A DNA stretch of 64,000 bases from Asterella californica (taxonomy: Eukaryota > Streptophyta > Marchantiopsida > Marchantiales > Aytoniaceae), in contig JAYKYS010000012.1 in assembly GCA_036924285.1 (NCBI GenBank), positions 4,650,001 to 4,714,000 on the forward strand, read 5' to 3'. Of this stretch, positions 52,682 through 61,917 are shown piece after piece (position 1 is the first letter of the stretch; the number at the start of each line of letters is the position of its first letter). Both the position numbers and the translations under genes were made by a program. The notes under the pieces are model-generated. The model saw only the letters and a program-made list of their open reading frames with translations, made no database searches and had not been told where the DNA came from.

Positions 52682-55600
52682 TTAATTTTCACTCCGTCCT
52701 CGGAGTGAAGTATCACGTTGATGGAACTTCTTTAGCTTGTCGTGGTTCACTCGGTCGAAGAATGTACCACTCCTTTCTTGAAGATCGTAGGTGTCATTAC
52801 TCCACACTTTGGAGATGATAAAAGGTCCAAAATATCGACGTAAGAATTTCTTTTGAACTCGTTTGTGCCTAATAGCATCCCATAACATCACCCACTCACC
52901 CTCTTGAAATGGCTGTAACTTCGTTTTGTTCTTCGCCAAGCGCTTGTCATAGCTCTTCTTCTGTTGTAGCTGAGCCATCTCAATTCGTTGAGCTGCGTCG
53001 TCTCTATTCTCCTCCAGCTCCAACAAGGTTTCTCCCCTCTCTTTCTCAGCTATTGGACCACCCTTTCTCTTCAGTCCAGCTTGCAAGGTCTGAAAGGTGG
53101 TTAGGTCGAACTGGATTGGTAATCTTGATTCCAACCCATACACCATCTTGAAAGGTGAATATCCCGTAGACGTCTTCACTGTTGTACGATACTCCCATAG
53201 AACCGCATGAAGACGCTTGTCCCAGTTGTGTTTGGCCCCTTCCATGTCAGCATCCTTTGCTAACATTTGACACAAGGTAAAGTTTGTCCTCTCTACCAAA
53301 CCGTTTGAACTAGGTTTATATGAAGTAGTAACCCTCTGAGAAATGGAGAAGTGGGTGCACATAGCAGTAGTCATACCACTCACAAATTCTCGACCCCTAT
53401 CAGAAACTAACTCCAGAGGACATCCAAACCTAGTAATGATCCGTTCGTACAGAAATCTACCCACCTCAACTTCTCCAATAGTTACAAGAGGTCTAGCTTC
53501 TACCCACTTCGTAAGATAATCTGTGGCTACAACAATATACTTATTGTTGCGAGGGGTGCGATTCAAAGGCCCAACAAAATCTATTCCCCATTTCTCGAAA
53601 GGTCCAAGAACCGGAATAGATCTAAGAGGAGTGGAAACACTAGATTTGATAGCGAAAGCTTGACAAACATCACAGGTTTTACAATACGTCAAGCAATCTC
53701 TAAACATCCCCCTCCAATGATATCCCGCGTCGAGTATCTTATGAGCCGTCAACTTGCCTGCGAAATGTCCTCCACATACTGGACCGTCATGGAATTCTTC
53801 CATGAGTCGTAGAGACTCCTCCTTGCTCGCAGCTCTTCTCAGGACCCCATCAACTCCTTCACGGAATAACACACCTTCCACCACCAAGTAAGGTTGAGTT
53901 CGTTTCACCAATGCCTTCTTCTCTCTGGTCCGCATCCCATCTGGATAGACACCTTCCGTAACAAAATCCCAAATTTCTTGATATTCTATTGGGATAATAG
54001 AGTTGCTCAAGACCATCAAATCTTCGTCAGGAAAGGTGTCATCCACCGGCTCCTCTCCATCGCCATCGTAAGCTCTAGATAGCAAATCTGCATTCGCGTG
54101 TTTCTTCCCTGGTCGATCGCAGATCTCATAGTCGTACTCTGACAATAAGAGCTTCCACCTTGCTAATCGTCCTTCGACCATAGGTTTATTGAAGATGTAC
54201 TTCAATGCCTTATGATCTGTAACGATAGTGAACTTGCCTCCTATGAGATAATGTCGAAATTTTCTCAAAGCATAGATCACTGCTAATCCTTCTCTCTCTG
54301 TCACAGAATAATTTCTCTCTGCCTTGACCATTTGCCGACTAGCATATGCGATAGGATGATCTCTACCTTCAACATCATACTGACTTAAAGTACATCCTAC
54401 TGCTATATTTGAAGCATCCGTATATAGAATAAACTGTTTATTCCAATCGGGCTTAACCAAGATCGGAGCTGAAGTAAGAGCTTTCTTCAGTTCCTCAAAG
54501 GCGGCTAGAGCTTCTTCATCTCCTAAAATCAACATGTAATCTACTCCCTTCTTCAGATATGCTGTCAAAGCATATGCTTTATGTGAGAACGAGAGTATAA
54601 ACCTTCGATAATACCCCACCATACCTAAAAACTGTCGTAGCTTAGTGAGAGTACTAGGAAAAGGGAGCTCTAAGATCTTCTGCACCTTCTCTGGATCAAC
54701 GGCAATGCCGTCCTTGGATATGATATGACCCAAGAGTAACCCTTCCTCACACCCAAAAATACATTTCTCCGGATTGAGAGATGCATTTGCTACATCTAAA
54801 CATTCTAAGACCTTCACAAGGTGCTCAAAATGCTTCTCCTTACTCCCGTAAACACAAAAGTCATCTATAAAATCTCTCACAAACTTTCCTAAGAAAGGTT
54901 CGAACACTTTGTTCATAAACCTTTGGAACGTCGCAGGAGCATTACACAGACCAAATGGCATGACTCGAAATGCAAACGTACCCCACGGAGTAGTGAAAGT
55001 GGTCAGGTGTTGATGTTCTGGTGCAATTTTGATCTGGTTATATCCGCTATAACCATCTCCAAAGCTGTACCATTCGTTTCCCGCCACTTCTTCCAAGATC
55101 TCGTCAATGAAAGGTAGAGGATAATAATCCTTCTTTGTGATCGCATTGAGCTTCTTGTAATCAACACACACCCTCAATTTGCCATTTTTCTTCTTTACGA
55201 TCACAATGGGTGATACCCATTCAGAATGCTCCACCTCGTAAATGAACCCGGCAGTGTGCAGCTTCTCGATCTCTTCTTTCACCAGATCCGCAATTGGAGG
55301 ACTCACTCTTCGTTGCTTCTGTCGCACCGGTTTGACTTCCTTCTCTAACTCGATACGATGTTGCTCCAGTGTGACCTCCCTCAGATCCTTGTAACTAAAT
55401 GCAAATACATGAATGTATTTGCGAAAGATCTCTTCGAAACAACTCTTCTCCTCTTTAGTAACCTTCGATCCATAACGTAAGGTGGCAATTCTTCTCTCCA
55501 CCTCCTCGGGAGTCAACGGTTCTTTGTCTCGATCTCTTTGCACTTCCGGAGAAGGAAAAAGATCCACTGCGTTCACACCCACATTTCGTTCTTCTCTCTC

Positions 55601-56236
55601 CTCTTCTGACGATGTATTTTCAGATTCTGAATCTGAAGAATTGGTACCTACATCAGAAGTAGTATCGACAACTTCTGACTCCCAGTAGTCCGATGTGGGT
55701 CGATCCGATTCCGACGTCCCAACTTGATCTCCGAGCAATGGAACTTTGATTCGGTGGTGATTCGGTCCGATGCGTAAATAACCTTTGTGCCAGTTATCCG
55801 TTGCATGTACTGCTCGAAGCCAAGGTCTTCCGAGTAACATTTCATAACTTGACTCTTTCAAGATTTGAAATGTCATGTTTACTTGCACTCCCATTACTGA
55901 CACACAAACTCTTTCCAGCACTCCCAATGGTCTAACTCGCTGTCTGTTAGCCATGCCCACCGTGATACTAGAAGGACGAGTTGGTACTAGATCCAACTTC
56001 CTCATGAGTCGTTCTGAGATGGCATTTACTGTCGATCCTCCATCGACAAGAACATCCGAGACATCTCTCTCATTGATACGAGCCTCTACTTTTGATGCCT
56101 TGTTGCACACCTCTCCTTCACTAGCATCTAAAGCACTCACACCGACAGTAGAAGGATTTACCTTCTTCTTCCGACCTCGTCGGGAGCTTAGACCGCTACG
56201 AAGTTCTTTCCTCACCGAAGGATTCAGAGCAATCAA
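52682..56236 (-). CDS. pol: G4 Pol (protease, RT, RNase H, integrase)
   Basis: 1184 codons in the same phase as gag, following a single TAG; the first codon after it is TTG, so readthrough rather than a new start is likely. Protease with D65-G-G-S-T (the D-G-G form common in plant gypsy elements), RT with GDGYSGYNQI and catalytic FIDD (about 457-460), RNase H with YTDAS (about 605) and TDHKAL (about 675), an integrase zinc finger H-H-C-C (about 814-855), DDE core (WGIDFVG 883, SDRGREF 945, GLVERT 979) and a YFGPF-type C-terminal module (about 1145). Length and order are typical of Ty3/gypsy. The stop at 52682 abuts the polypurine tract. Confidence 0.92.
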   Translation of the reverse strand: MIALNPSVRKELRSGLSSRRGRKKKVNPSTVGVSALDASEGEVCNKASKVEARINERDVSDVLVDGGSTVNAISERLMRKLDLVPTRPSSITVGMANRQRVRPLGVLERVCVSVMGVQVNMTFQILKESSYEMLLGRPWLRAVHATDNWHKGYLRIGPNHHRIKVPLLGDQVGTSESDRPTSDYWESEVVDTTSDVGTNSSDSESENTSSEEEREERNVGVNAVDLFPSPEVQRDRDKEPLTPEEVERRIATLRYGSKVTKEEKSCFEEIFRKYIHVFAFSYKDLREVTLEQHRIELEKEVKPVRQKQRRVSPPIADLVKEEIEKLHTAGFIYEVEHSEWVSPIVIVKKKNGKLRVCVDYKKLNAITKKDYYPLPFIDEILEEVAGNEWYSFGDGYSGYNQIKIAPEHQHLTTFTTPWGTFAFRVMPFGLCNAPATFQRFMNKVFEPFLGKFVRDFIDDFCVYGSKEKHFEHLVKVLECLDVANASLNPEKCIFGCEEGLLLGHIISKDGIAVDPEKVQKILELPFPSTLTKLRQFLGMVGYYRRFILSFSHKAYALTAYLKKGVDYMLILGDEEALAAFEELKKALTSAPILVKPDWNKQFILYTDASNIAVGCTLSQYDVEGRDHPIAYASRQMVKAERNYSVTEREGLAVIYALRKFRHYLIGGKFTIVTDHKALKYIFNKPMVEGRLARWKLLLSEYDYEICDRPGKKHANADLLSRAYDGDGEEPVDDTFPDEDLMVLSNSIIPIEYQEIWDFVTEGVYPDGMRTREKKALVKRTQPYLVVEGVLFREGVDGVLRRAASKEESLRLMEEFHDGPVCGGHFAGKLTAHKILDAGYHWRGMFRDCLTYCKTCDVCQAFAIKSSVSTPLRSIPVLGPFEKWGIDFVGPLNRTPRNNKYIVVATDYLTKWVEARPLVTIGEVEVGRFLYERIITRFGCPLELVSDRGREFVSGMTTAMCTHFSISQRVTTSYKPSSNGLVERTNFTLCQMLAKDADMEGAKHNWDKRLHAVLWEYRTTVKTSTGYSPFKMVYGLESRLPIQFDLTTFQTLQAGLKRKGGPIAEKERGETLLELEENRDDAAQRIEMAQLQQKKSYDKRLAKNKTKLQPFQEGEWVMLWDAIRHKRVQKKFLRRYFGPFIISKVWSNDTYDLQERSGTFFDRVNHDKLKKFHQRDTSLRGRSEN

Positions 56237-57508
56237 CTATCCCACAGTAATGTTTGCTCGTTGCTTACCCACGTCTTCCACCACATTGTATTTTGATTGC
56301 TCCATCGAAATTGTGAAATCAGTATTTCCCAATTTCTTCCGCCGTTCTTTGGTTTTTGAAGAAGATTTGCTACTCCGAGTATTTTGACTTGGAGAATCAT
56401 CCATCACGACTGGTTCTCCCTCGTCGAAATGCGTCCTCATCCTCTTCCTCTCTTGAGCCAACAGCTCTACAGATTGAAAACCTTCTCGTACATCTCGTGG
56501 CTTCAAGATGTCAATGCATGCTACACCCTTGTCCTTGCTTTGTGAAGTTGAAGCTCCATCCGCCGTTCCACCATTACGACTTGGACAATTACGTTGAAAA
56601 TGTGATCCTCCGCACGTAAAACATCCTTGGTTCGTGTAGTTACTTGGTGATCCTTGCGGTGGTCCACCTCTAGACTGATAGTTCCCATAACCTCGTGAGC
56701 CTCCTCCAACATTTGGACTGCGGTGTTGCAACAAATTCACCATATTGATCTTCAAATCTGCCAGAGACTCTGTCAAACTTTTCAACTCATCACGAAAGTC
56801 GGGAGTAACAGATCTAGATGGTACAGTGACTGTAACCGCACTAGTAGGAGCTACCGGAGTCAGATTCTGAAATCGAACAGTCGGAACACTCGCAGGCGTC
56901 AGAGTTGGCATGATCGGCCCTTGCACATCTCCACATGCTGCCCCAACAGTCATTGGTTGCAAGTCGTCTCCATCCAGACTCTCTTCCATCCTGGTTGCGA
57001 TCTTCACTGCATCAGCCTTCGAAGTTGGTCTCTCATACCGCACTTGTGTTCGAATCTCCGGCCTCAATCCCCCAATAAAATTCTTTGTGAGCATTGCTCC
57101 AATGCCCACCATCGTTGGTTCTACTACATCTCCACTCTTTCGTAAAACCACCCGAAACTTTTGTTCTAATTTCTCCACCCTCTCGGCGTAAGTCCTTACT
57201 TTCTCTTTCTCTCCTTGTTTGAGGTAAGTTACCTCTACCATTAACTTCTCGTAACTTTCATCGGGAAGAAAAGTTTCAATTAAGGCCTCCGTCAATACTT
57301 CCCAAGTATCAACTGGAGTCTCCACTACGCTTCTCTTCTTCCTATCCTCATACCATGTCAATGCAGAATTCTCAAGAAATTCAGGTATCAACCCTACCCA
57401 CTCGCTCTTCTTTCGATCTCCATTGCCAATGCATGCTCTTTTGAAGTCTCTCACAAATCCTTCCACGTCTTCTCCATCCTTTCCGTAAAACACCGGAAGT
57501 TTCCCCAT
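56237..57508 (-). CDS. gag: G4 Gag
   Basis: 423 residues from ATG 57508. The N-terminal two-fifths is a retrotransposon-type Gag core (DFKRACIGNGDR; ALTWYEDRKK; LTEALIETFLP; LEQKFR; FIGGLRPEIRTQV). A variable middle part is followed by a Gly/Arg-rich stretch and a zinc knuckle CFTCGGSHFQRNC, with spacing CX2CX3HX4C, one residue shorter than usual. The C-terminus is basic and Ser-rich. It ends with TAG at 56239-56237, in phase with pol. It should form the particle and bind the RNA. It is unrelated by eye to the G1/G2/G3 Gag. Confidence 0.9.
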   Translation of the reverse strand: MGKLPVFYGKDGEDVEGFVRDFKRACIGNGDRKKSEWVGLIPEFLENSALTWYEDRKKRSVVETPVDTWEVLTEALIETFLPDESYEKLMVEVTYLKQGEKEKVRTYAERVEKLEQKFRVVLRKSGDVVEPTMVGIGAMLTKNFIGGLRPEIRTQVRYERPTSKADAVKIATRMEESLDGDDLQPMTVGAACGDVQGPIMPTLTPASVPTVRFQNLTPVAPTSAVTVTVPSRSVTPDFRDELKSLTESLADLKINMVNLLQHRSPNVGGGSRGYGNYQSRGGPPQGSPSNYTNQGCFTCGGSHFQRNCPSRNGGTADGASTSQSKDKGVACIDILKPRDVREGFQSVELLAQERKRMRTHFDEGEPVVMDDSPSQNTRSSKSSSKTKERRKKLGNTDFTISMEQSKYNVVEDVGKQRANITVG

Positions 57509-57643
57509 TCTTCTCTTCTTTTCTTCTTCTTACTCAAGGAACTGCTTGCGGATGTGAAGATCGCACTTCACCGCAATCCACAATTTCCCCGTTGAGCTCT
57601 CTCCTCTCCAAAGGTTGGAATAAGTTTGACCCTCATGGTCATC

Positions 57644-58108
57644 TTATCTCTCGTGTGACAGACTATCTCCATCCTCGCTAGAGGTCTTCACTCGTTCCGT
57701 TTCTACACTCAACCTTCTCTCGAGACCTTCGGCTACAGTTTCTAGCAAAGCAACCACTGCGCTACACTCGTGCTCAACTGGAATCCCGTCCACTCCACAT
57801 CTAGGACAAAAGGTTGTAGGATTAATGACGTCTTGTCTAGGGGAAGAAGGACCTATGTGTAAGCTTAAGTCGACCAACCCTCTTCGCTCACGCAAAAGTC
57901 TATTCTTCGTAGGACACTTGCTCACTTTATGTCCTTCTTCTCCACACAAAAAGCACCTCGAGTTCTTCTCCTGGTTCTTACGACTACTCTCTGCTTCTTC
58001 CTCAAATTCTAGTCGAAATTCTCCTTTCGCCAGATCAGCGGTAACTATCACCGCATAGCCTTGAGGGATCTTGCTCAACCTCAATTTCCACTCTTGCTGT
58101 CCTTCCAT
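57644..58108 (-). CDS. G4 extra ORF upstream of gag, zinc-knuckle protein
   Basis: 154 residues from ATG 58108, ending 135 nt before the gag ATG. After a short N-terminal domain (LSKIPQGYAVIVTADL, then an acidic helix) comes a standard CCHC knuckle CFLCGEEGHKVSKC near residues 53-66. Further on, CPRCGVDGIPVEHEC offers a possible second metal site (C-X2-C...H-X-C). The end is Glu/Ser-rich. It lies between the primer-binding site and gag, on the same strand and inside the LTRs, so it belongs to the element. Likely a nucleic-acid-binding accessory protein (inference); I know no named family for it. Confidence 0.65.
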   Translation of the reverse strand: MEGQQEWKLRLSKIPQGYAVIVTADLAKGEFRLEFEEEAESSRKNQEKNSRCFLCGEEGHKVSKCPTKNRLLRERRGLVDLSLHIGPSSPRQDVINPTTFCPRCGVDGIPVEHECSAVVALLETVAEGLERRLSVETERVKTSSEDGDSLSHER

Positions 58109-58676
58109 GACGATGATCCGTCATACATCTCTCTCGCTATATAGCTTGTTTGACAGTTTTGATCACTCGACTATCTTCTCACTTAGCAATCTCTCACATT
58201 ACTAAGTAGAAGCTTAACTTGTCAACCTTGAGCTTAGAGATCGAACATAACCCTCTCAAGAATTCTGAAATTCTTTCACTCTTTTACTTCAGCAAGCGAT
58301 ATAACAGATTTGACCCCCCTTCACTTCGAATGCCATAACTCCAGTTCTACTCGATCAATTCACGCATGATTTGGGTGCCTAGATAGCTTATCTTCCAAGC
58401 TATCAGCATGGAAGATTTCAAGGTCTAACTCTAAAAACTGAAAATATGAAACTGACTGTAAACTCCTTCCCGAGAGCTCACTATTTGATATCGAAAAACC
58501 TCCTTAACTTCCGAAAGACATAACTCTCTCCTCACAATTGATCTCTCGGAGATATCAAGCTTATTGGAAAGCTTATCTTGCCCTCTATAACATGGTGTAT
58601 GTACAAAGGTTCTGAACTCATGCTCAAAAACAGACATGAACTGTACTAACGACTAAATACGAATCTTTGTATCGAG

Positions 58677-58694
58677 GTCCCGGCAACGGAACCA
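58677..58694 (-). promoter_or_regulatory. G4 primer-binding site, tRNA-Glu type
   Basis: Plus strand GTCCCGGCAACGGAACCA equals the 3' end of plant-type tRNA-Glu (from memory), so the minus strand is complementary to it over 18 nt. It lies 4 nt inside the LTR boundary at 58699. Confidence 0.85.
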
Positions 58695-58698
58695 AAAA

Positions 58699-59497
58699 TG
58701 TAAGCCGGCCTGTCTCTCACCCAGGGGTACCTCAGATGACTAGGATTACTAGTGCACCTTAATTACAAAGATTCTATCATACCCATGCTCACTTCACTCA
58801 ACACTCTGACCCGTATGGTCACATCCGTCCCTCTAATAGCGTTCCTGCAAACAAGTTCTAACCCCGCCTTCCACATTGCATCACATAGTATTCAAGGACT
58901 CCCAAGGTCTCCAATGCTCACTTTACTTATAGACAGGAAAATGAGAGTGTCTTCCACCTTCTCAACTCCTCCTTATATACTCTACAACTTCTTACCGTGG
59001 TAACTTTCACTAAGTTACGTTACCTCATGGTAAGTGCGCAATCCAAAATAGTAAAACTTCTAAAGGCTACTAAGACTTAAGAATAGCACACACATTACTT
59101 GTTCTACTTTACTAAAGTAAGAGATTCTCCTACTTTAGCTTTTGTAAAGTGTTAACTTTCCACGCTATCCAGTCGAAAGACGACAACACACTAATACGTC
59201 TTTTGAGGAGCATCTTTAGATCTTTGTGCATGACTTTTCATCATGCATCCAATCAGCGATGGTCAACAAAGTCACATACTTTTGGAAAGCATTTTTAGAG
59301 CTCCGCACTTGTCCTATAGTGCCATAGTGGAACCTCTAATAGTTTCCTCAACTTAGTTATAACTATCTCATCTAGTTATGACTACTTTTGATCACTCTAA
59401 ATTTAGATCTTCAAACTAGAGTAACCTTTAAGATAGTCATACCTAATGAAATGTATATAAGCATACACACAAATAATGGGATACTTGTGGTGTGACA
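58699..59497 (-). repeat. G4 5' LTR
   Basis: 799 bp, matching 51870-52668 with one base difference seen (AATGGGATAC here, AATGAGATAC in the other). Confidence 0.9.
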
Positions 59498-59707
59498 GAA
59501 TGGTAGGCTGCACCTTTCTTCTACTGGAGAGCCGTTGAGCACGCAATTTGGGCGAGGAGGCATGAGGAGTCTACTTCAGATTGCTGCGACGGCAACTGTA
59601 CATGCATTGATGGCACCACCGGTAAATCCTGATGTATATGCTGGACATATTGAGGTCTCTTCTAGTCCTATATTTCTAGATAGGACTATTGAGAAGAGTG
59701 TGGCTCC
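59498..59707 (+). pseudogene. gag: G2 Gag second copy, remainder
   Basis: Continues 51869 after G4: STQFGRGGMRSLL-type sequence, then NPDVYAGHIEVSSSP, as in the first copy at 30560-30725. It stops at about 59707, where ...GTGGCTCC joins minus-strand K-C sequence. About 70 codons. Confidence 0.7.
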
Positions 59708-60069
59708 CGAGATCCTCGTTAGGATCTTCTTCTCCAACTCATACCCCTTGTTCTCGACTTCTGATCTGGGGAAAGTCATCCGTCATCATTCTGCTGTCCA
59801 GGAAGATGGTCTTCCCCGAGCTACTCCTGTCTTCACAGGTACACGGTTGCGAGGAGACAACGCTGTCCAAACCTCCTCCAGAAGTCCTTGGTCGGCGAGG
59901 TTCCAATCCCACAGGAAGAAATCGAGACCCAACTCCTTGAGGAAGGGCTTGGCCTCGGCCAACTCCGCTGCTGGTAACACCAACCCTCGAGGATGCATCG
60001 ACATACTTGAAACTCGGTTGCACTAAGCCACACGCACTTACTGTGAGCCGAAGGCTCAGTCCTTCCCAA
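59708..60069 (-). pseudogene. K-C protein, N-terminal domain
   Basis: ATG 60069 (MGRTEPSAHSKCVWLS). A frame change at about 60010 leads into MHPRGLVLPAAELAEAKPF, LWDWNLADQGLLEEVW, RNRVPVKTG, RGRPSSWTAE. A further frame change precedes the F-RSEVENKGYELEKKIL part, which ends at the breakpoint. It matches 7681-7980. Confidence 0.6.
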
Positions 60070-61917
60070 GTTCTCACAGTCTAGCTTCCACTCTTCAAAA
60101 GACGAATCTAGTCTTCCAGAAGATAGCTACTCCGTCTTCCAGGATTCTAAAAGTGCTTCCTAAGCTTATCTCGTCTTCCGAGCTATATCTAAACAATCCT
60201 AATTAAGCAAGGCCTCGCATGGATTCCTAAGAAGACAACCCACCTTGCATTACATCCTCCTTCCTAACAGAAAATACAAGATATGCGAGAAGTAAAGCAC
60301 ATGAAAGGTTCAGAAGAAGGTTGTAGGCTCTTACGGTGACAGTGGTCTCTAGGAAGACTCCCGGGATAGCTTCCGGTTGAGTAACGTTCTCGGAAGACCT
60401 CCCGAAGCTAGGCTTCCCTTCACTGGTCTCACTTGTCTTCTGCTTCAGACACGCATCTAATCTCACAACACACTCAAGACAATTGCACTCTGTTCTTCTG
60501 ACTTCTCACCTCTCATACACACTCAGAAGAAGCTTGCTGCATGACGAGAAGACATGATCCTCGACCATTCTCTCCAGATTCTGCCAACAAGTCTTCTCAC
60601 AACTCTCTTCTAAGTTCGGGAAGAAGAAGGAGTAGGCTGCTATGGGTCGGACAGAAGAGACCCGTAAAGGACCCTCACGTCTTCTCGCGCATTTTGCCAT
60701 CCTTTCCAGTCTTCTAGTCTCTCTAGGAAGATGTGGATTTGAGAAGCTTGGAAGACCGAGAGACACAGGCCTGGTTCCCGACTTTCAACTTCTCGAAATA
60801 ACAAACAACTCATCAAGCCACTCGGGATTCGTATCAAGCCTCTCTTAACACCAAAGCAAATCCAATCCACTTCTCGATACGAATTGCATATAGTCGTCTT
60901 CCGAAGACAGTCAGGCTTCCGAAGCGTCTTCCGAAGAGGTTCACGTTTCATAAGCGTCTTCCGAAGATGTTCAGATCTTCCGAAGCGTCTTCTGTTCAAG
61001 GTTTTGGGAGTAGAGGTATGGTAGGGTAGGAAAATTGATAGCTGGGATCTCCAATTTGAGGGCGATGGGTAGAGAAGCTCGAATTGCACTCGGGAAGAAG
61101 CAAGAAGATGGCTTTTGATAATTGAGCAGCGCTTCCGCGCCCCAATGTCTCAGAAGGAAAAACGTGGAGGGAGAATAAATCGATCGGGTTGCCTGCAAAC
61201 AACTGAGGAAGCGCGGGAGATACCAAACAAAAGACGAGAAGCAGTGGGAAAGGAAAGAGAACATGGAAAGAACCTCTACAGTCTTCTGTCTTCTTCCTGG
61301 CCTTCCTTCAGTCTTCTACGCACTTACGACTTCGACCCCAGCTCCAATGCGACCCCACTAAGCTGCTGCCGCTGCCAATGTCTCGCCACTCCTCAATCGA
61401 AAGGTTCCTCCTATGATCTCTCGCAGCTGCCCTTCAATGTCTGCTTCCGGGAGTCTCTAGAAGACCCCTTCAGCTCGATGCGATTCCTACTCTCAGCGAT
61501 TTGCCCTCGTCTTCTTCCTAGCTATGAATCGATCCTGACTCCACTCAATTTCACTCTGCTGCCTTCACTCAACTCGATTACCTTCCAATCCGATCTTCTA
61601 AGCCAAAGCAACCTCGATGCGGGAAGTGGTAGTGTTCTGCGCTAATGCGCTTCCTTCGCATCTTCTCGCGCAGATTAGGGGTTCCCAACCTAGATGACCT
61701 ACTTGACCTACCTAACCTACTCGGTGTTCTTGGTGGGTACACCTACTTCTTTACCCGGAAGACGGTCGTCAACTTCTTATTACAAAAAGATCGTAAGATC
61801 ATCTTCCTTCTAAGAAAACCGTAATCTTAAGTAACAAAGCTTCTTCAGTTATACAAACAAGTTATTAACCTTAAAAATTTAAAATATTCGTGAATCCTGT
61901 AAATTGTGGGCACCACA
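60070..61917 (-). other. K-C 5' region, rich in GAAGAC/GTCTTC
   Basis: No gene supported. It aligns with 5681-7640 and 22883-24761 over its length, including the CTTCCGAAGACAGTC / GCGTCTTCCGAAGA cluster at 60895-60990. Confidence 0.6.

Larger units (their letters stand above)
51870..59497 (-). mobile_element. G4: near-complete gypsy element of another lineage, minus strand
   Basis: 7628 bp, with two 799-bp LTRs (51870-52668 and 58699-59497) and ends TGTAAGCC/GTGTGACA. The flanks GAAC (51866-51869) and GAAT (59498-59501) are a target duplication with one mismatch; the first G2 copy shows the empty site (CAGAACGGTAGG) at about 30515-30526. On the minus strand: tRNA-Glu primer site, a small zinc-knuckle ORF, gag, one TAG, pol, polypurine tract. 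All ORFs are open. By eye the LTRs differ at one position. Confidence 0.9.
28010..59707 (+). mobile_element. G2: gypsy array LTR-internal-LTR-internal, with G3 and G4 nested
   Basis: G2 begins after ACGT with TGTCGTGATGTG. First unit: LTR 28010-29327, internal 29328-35140 plus 48865-49365, LTR 49366-50679. A second internal copy starts at once at 50680 with the same primer-binding site and gag, is split by G4 (51870-59497), and stops at about 59707, where K-C sequence begins. So two internal regions share a central LTR, as expected from unequal recombination between elements. The right end is deleted. Confidence 0.8.
59708..61917 (-). mobile_element. K-C, 5' half
   Basis: Minus strand from TGTGGTGCCCAC at 61917 through the GAAGAC-rich 5' region to the N-terminal domain, broken at 59708. 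It has the uninterrupted site that G1 occupies in K-B (about 60125-60150). The sequence before its start is a G8 LTR cut at ...GGGAAGTTTCT. Confidence 0.7.
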
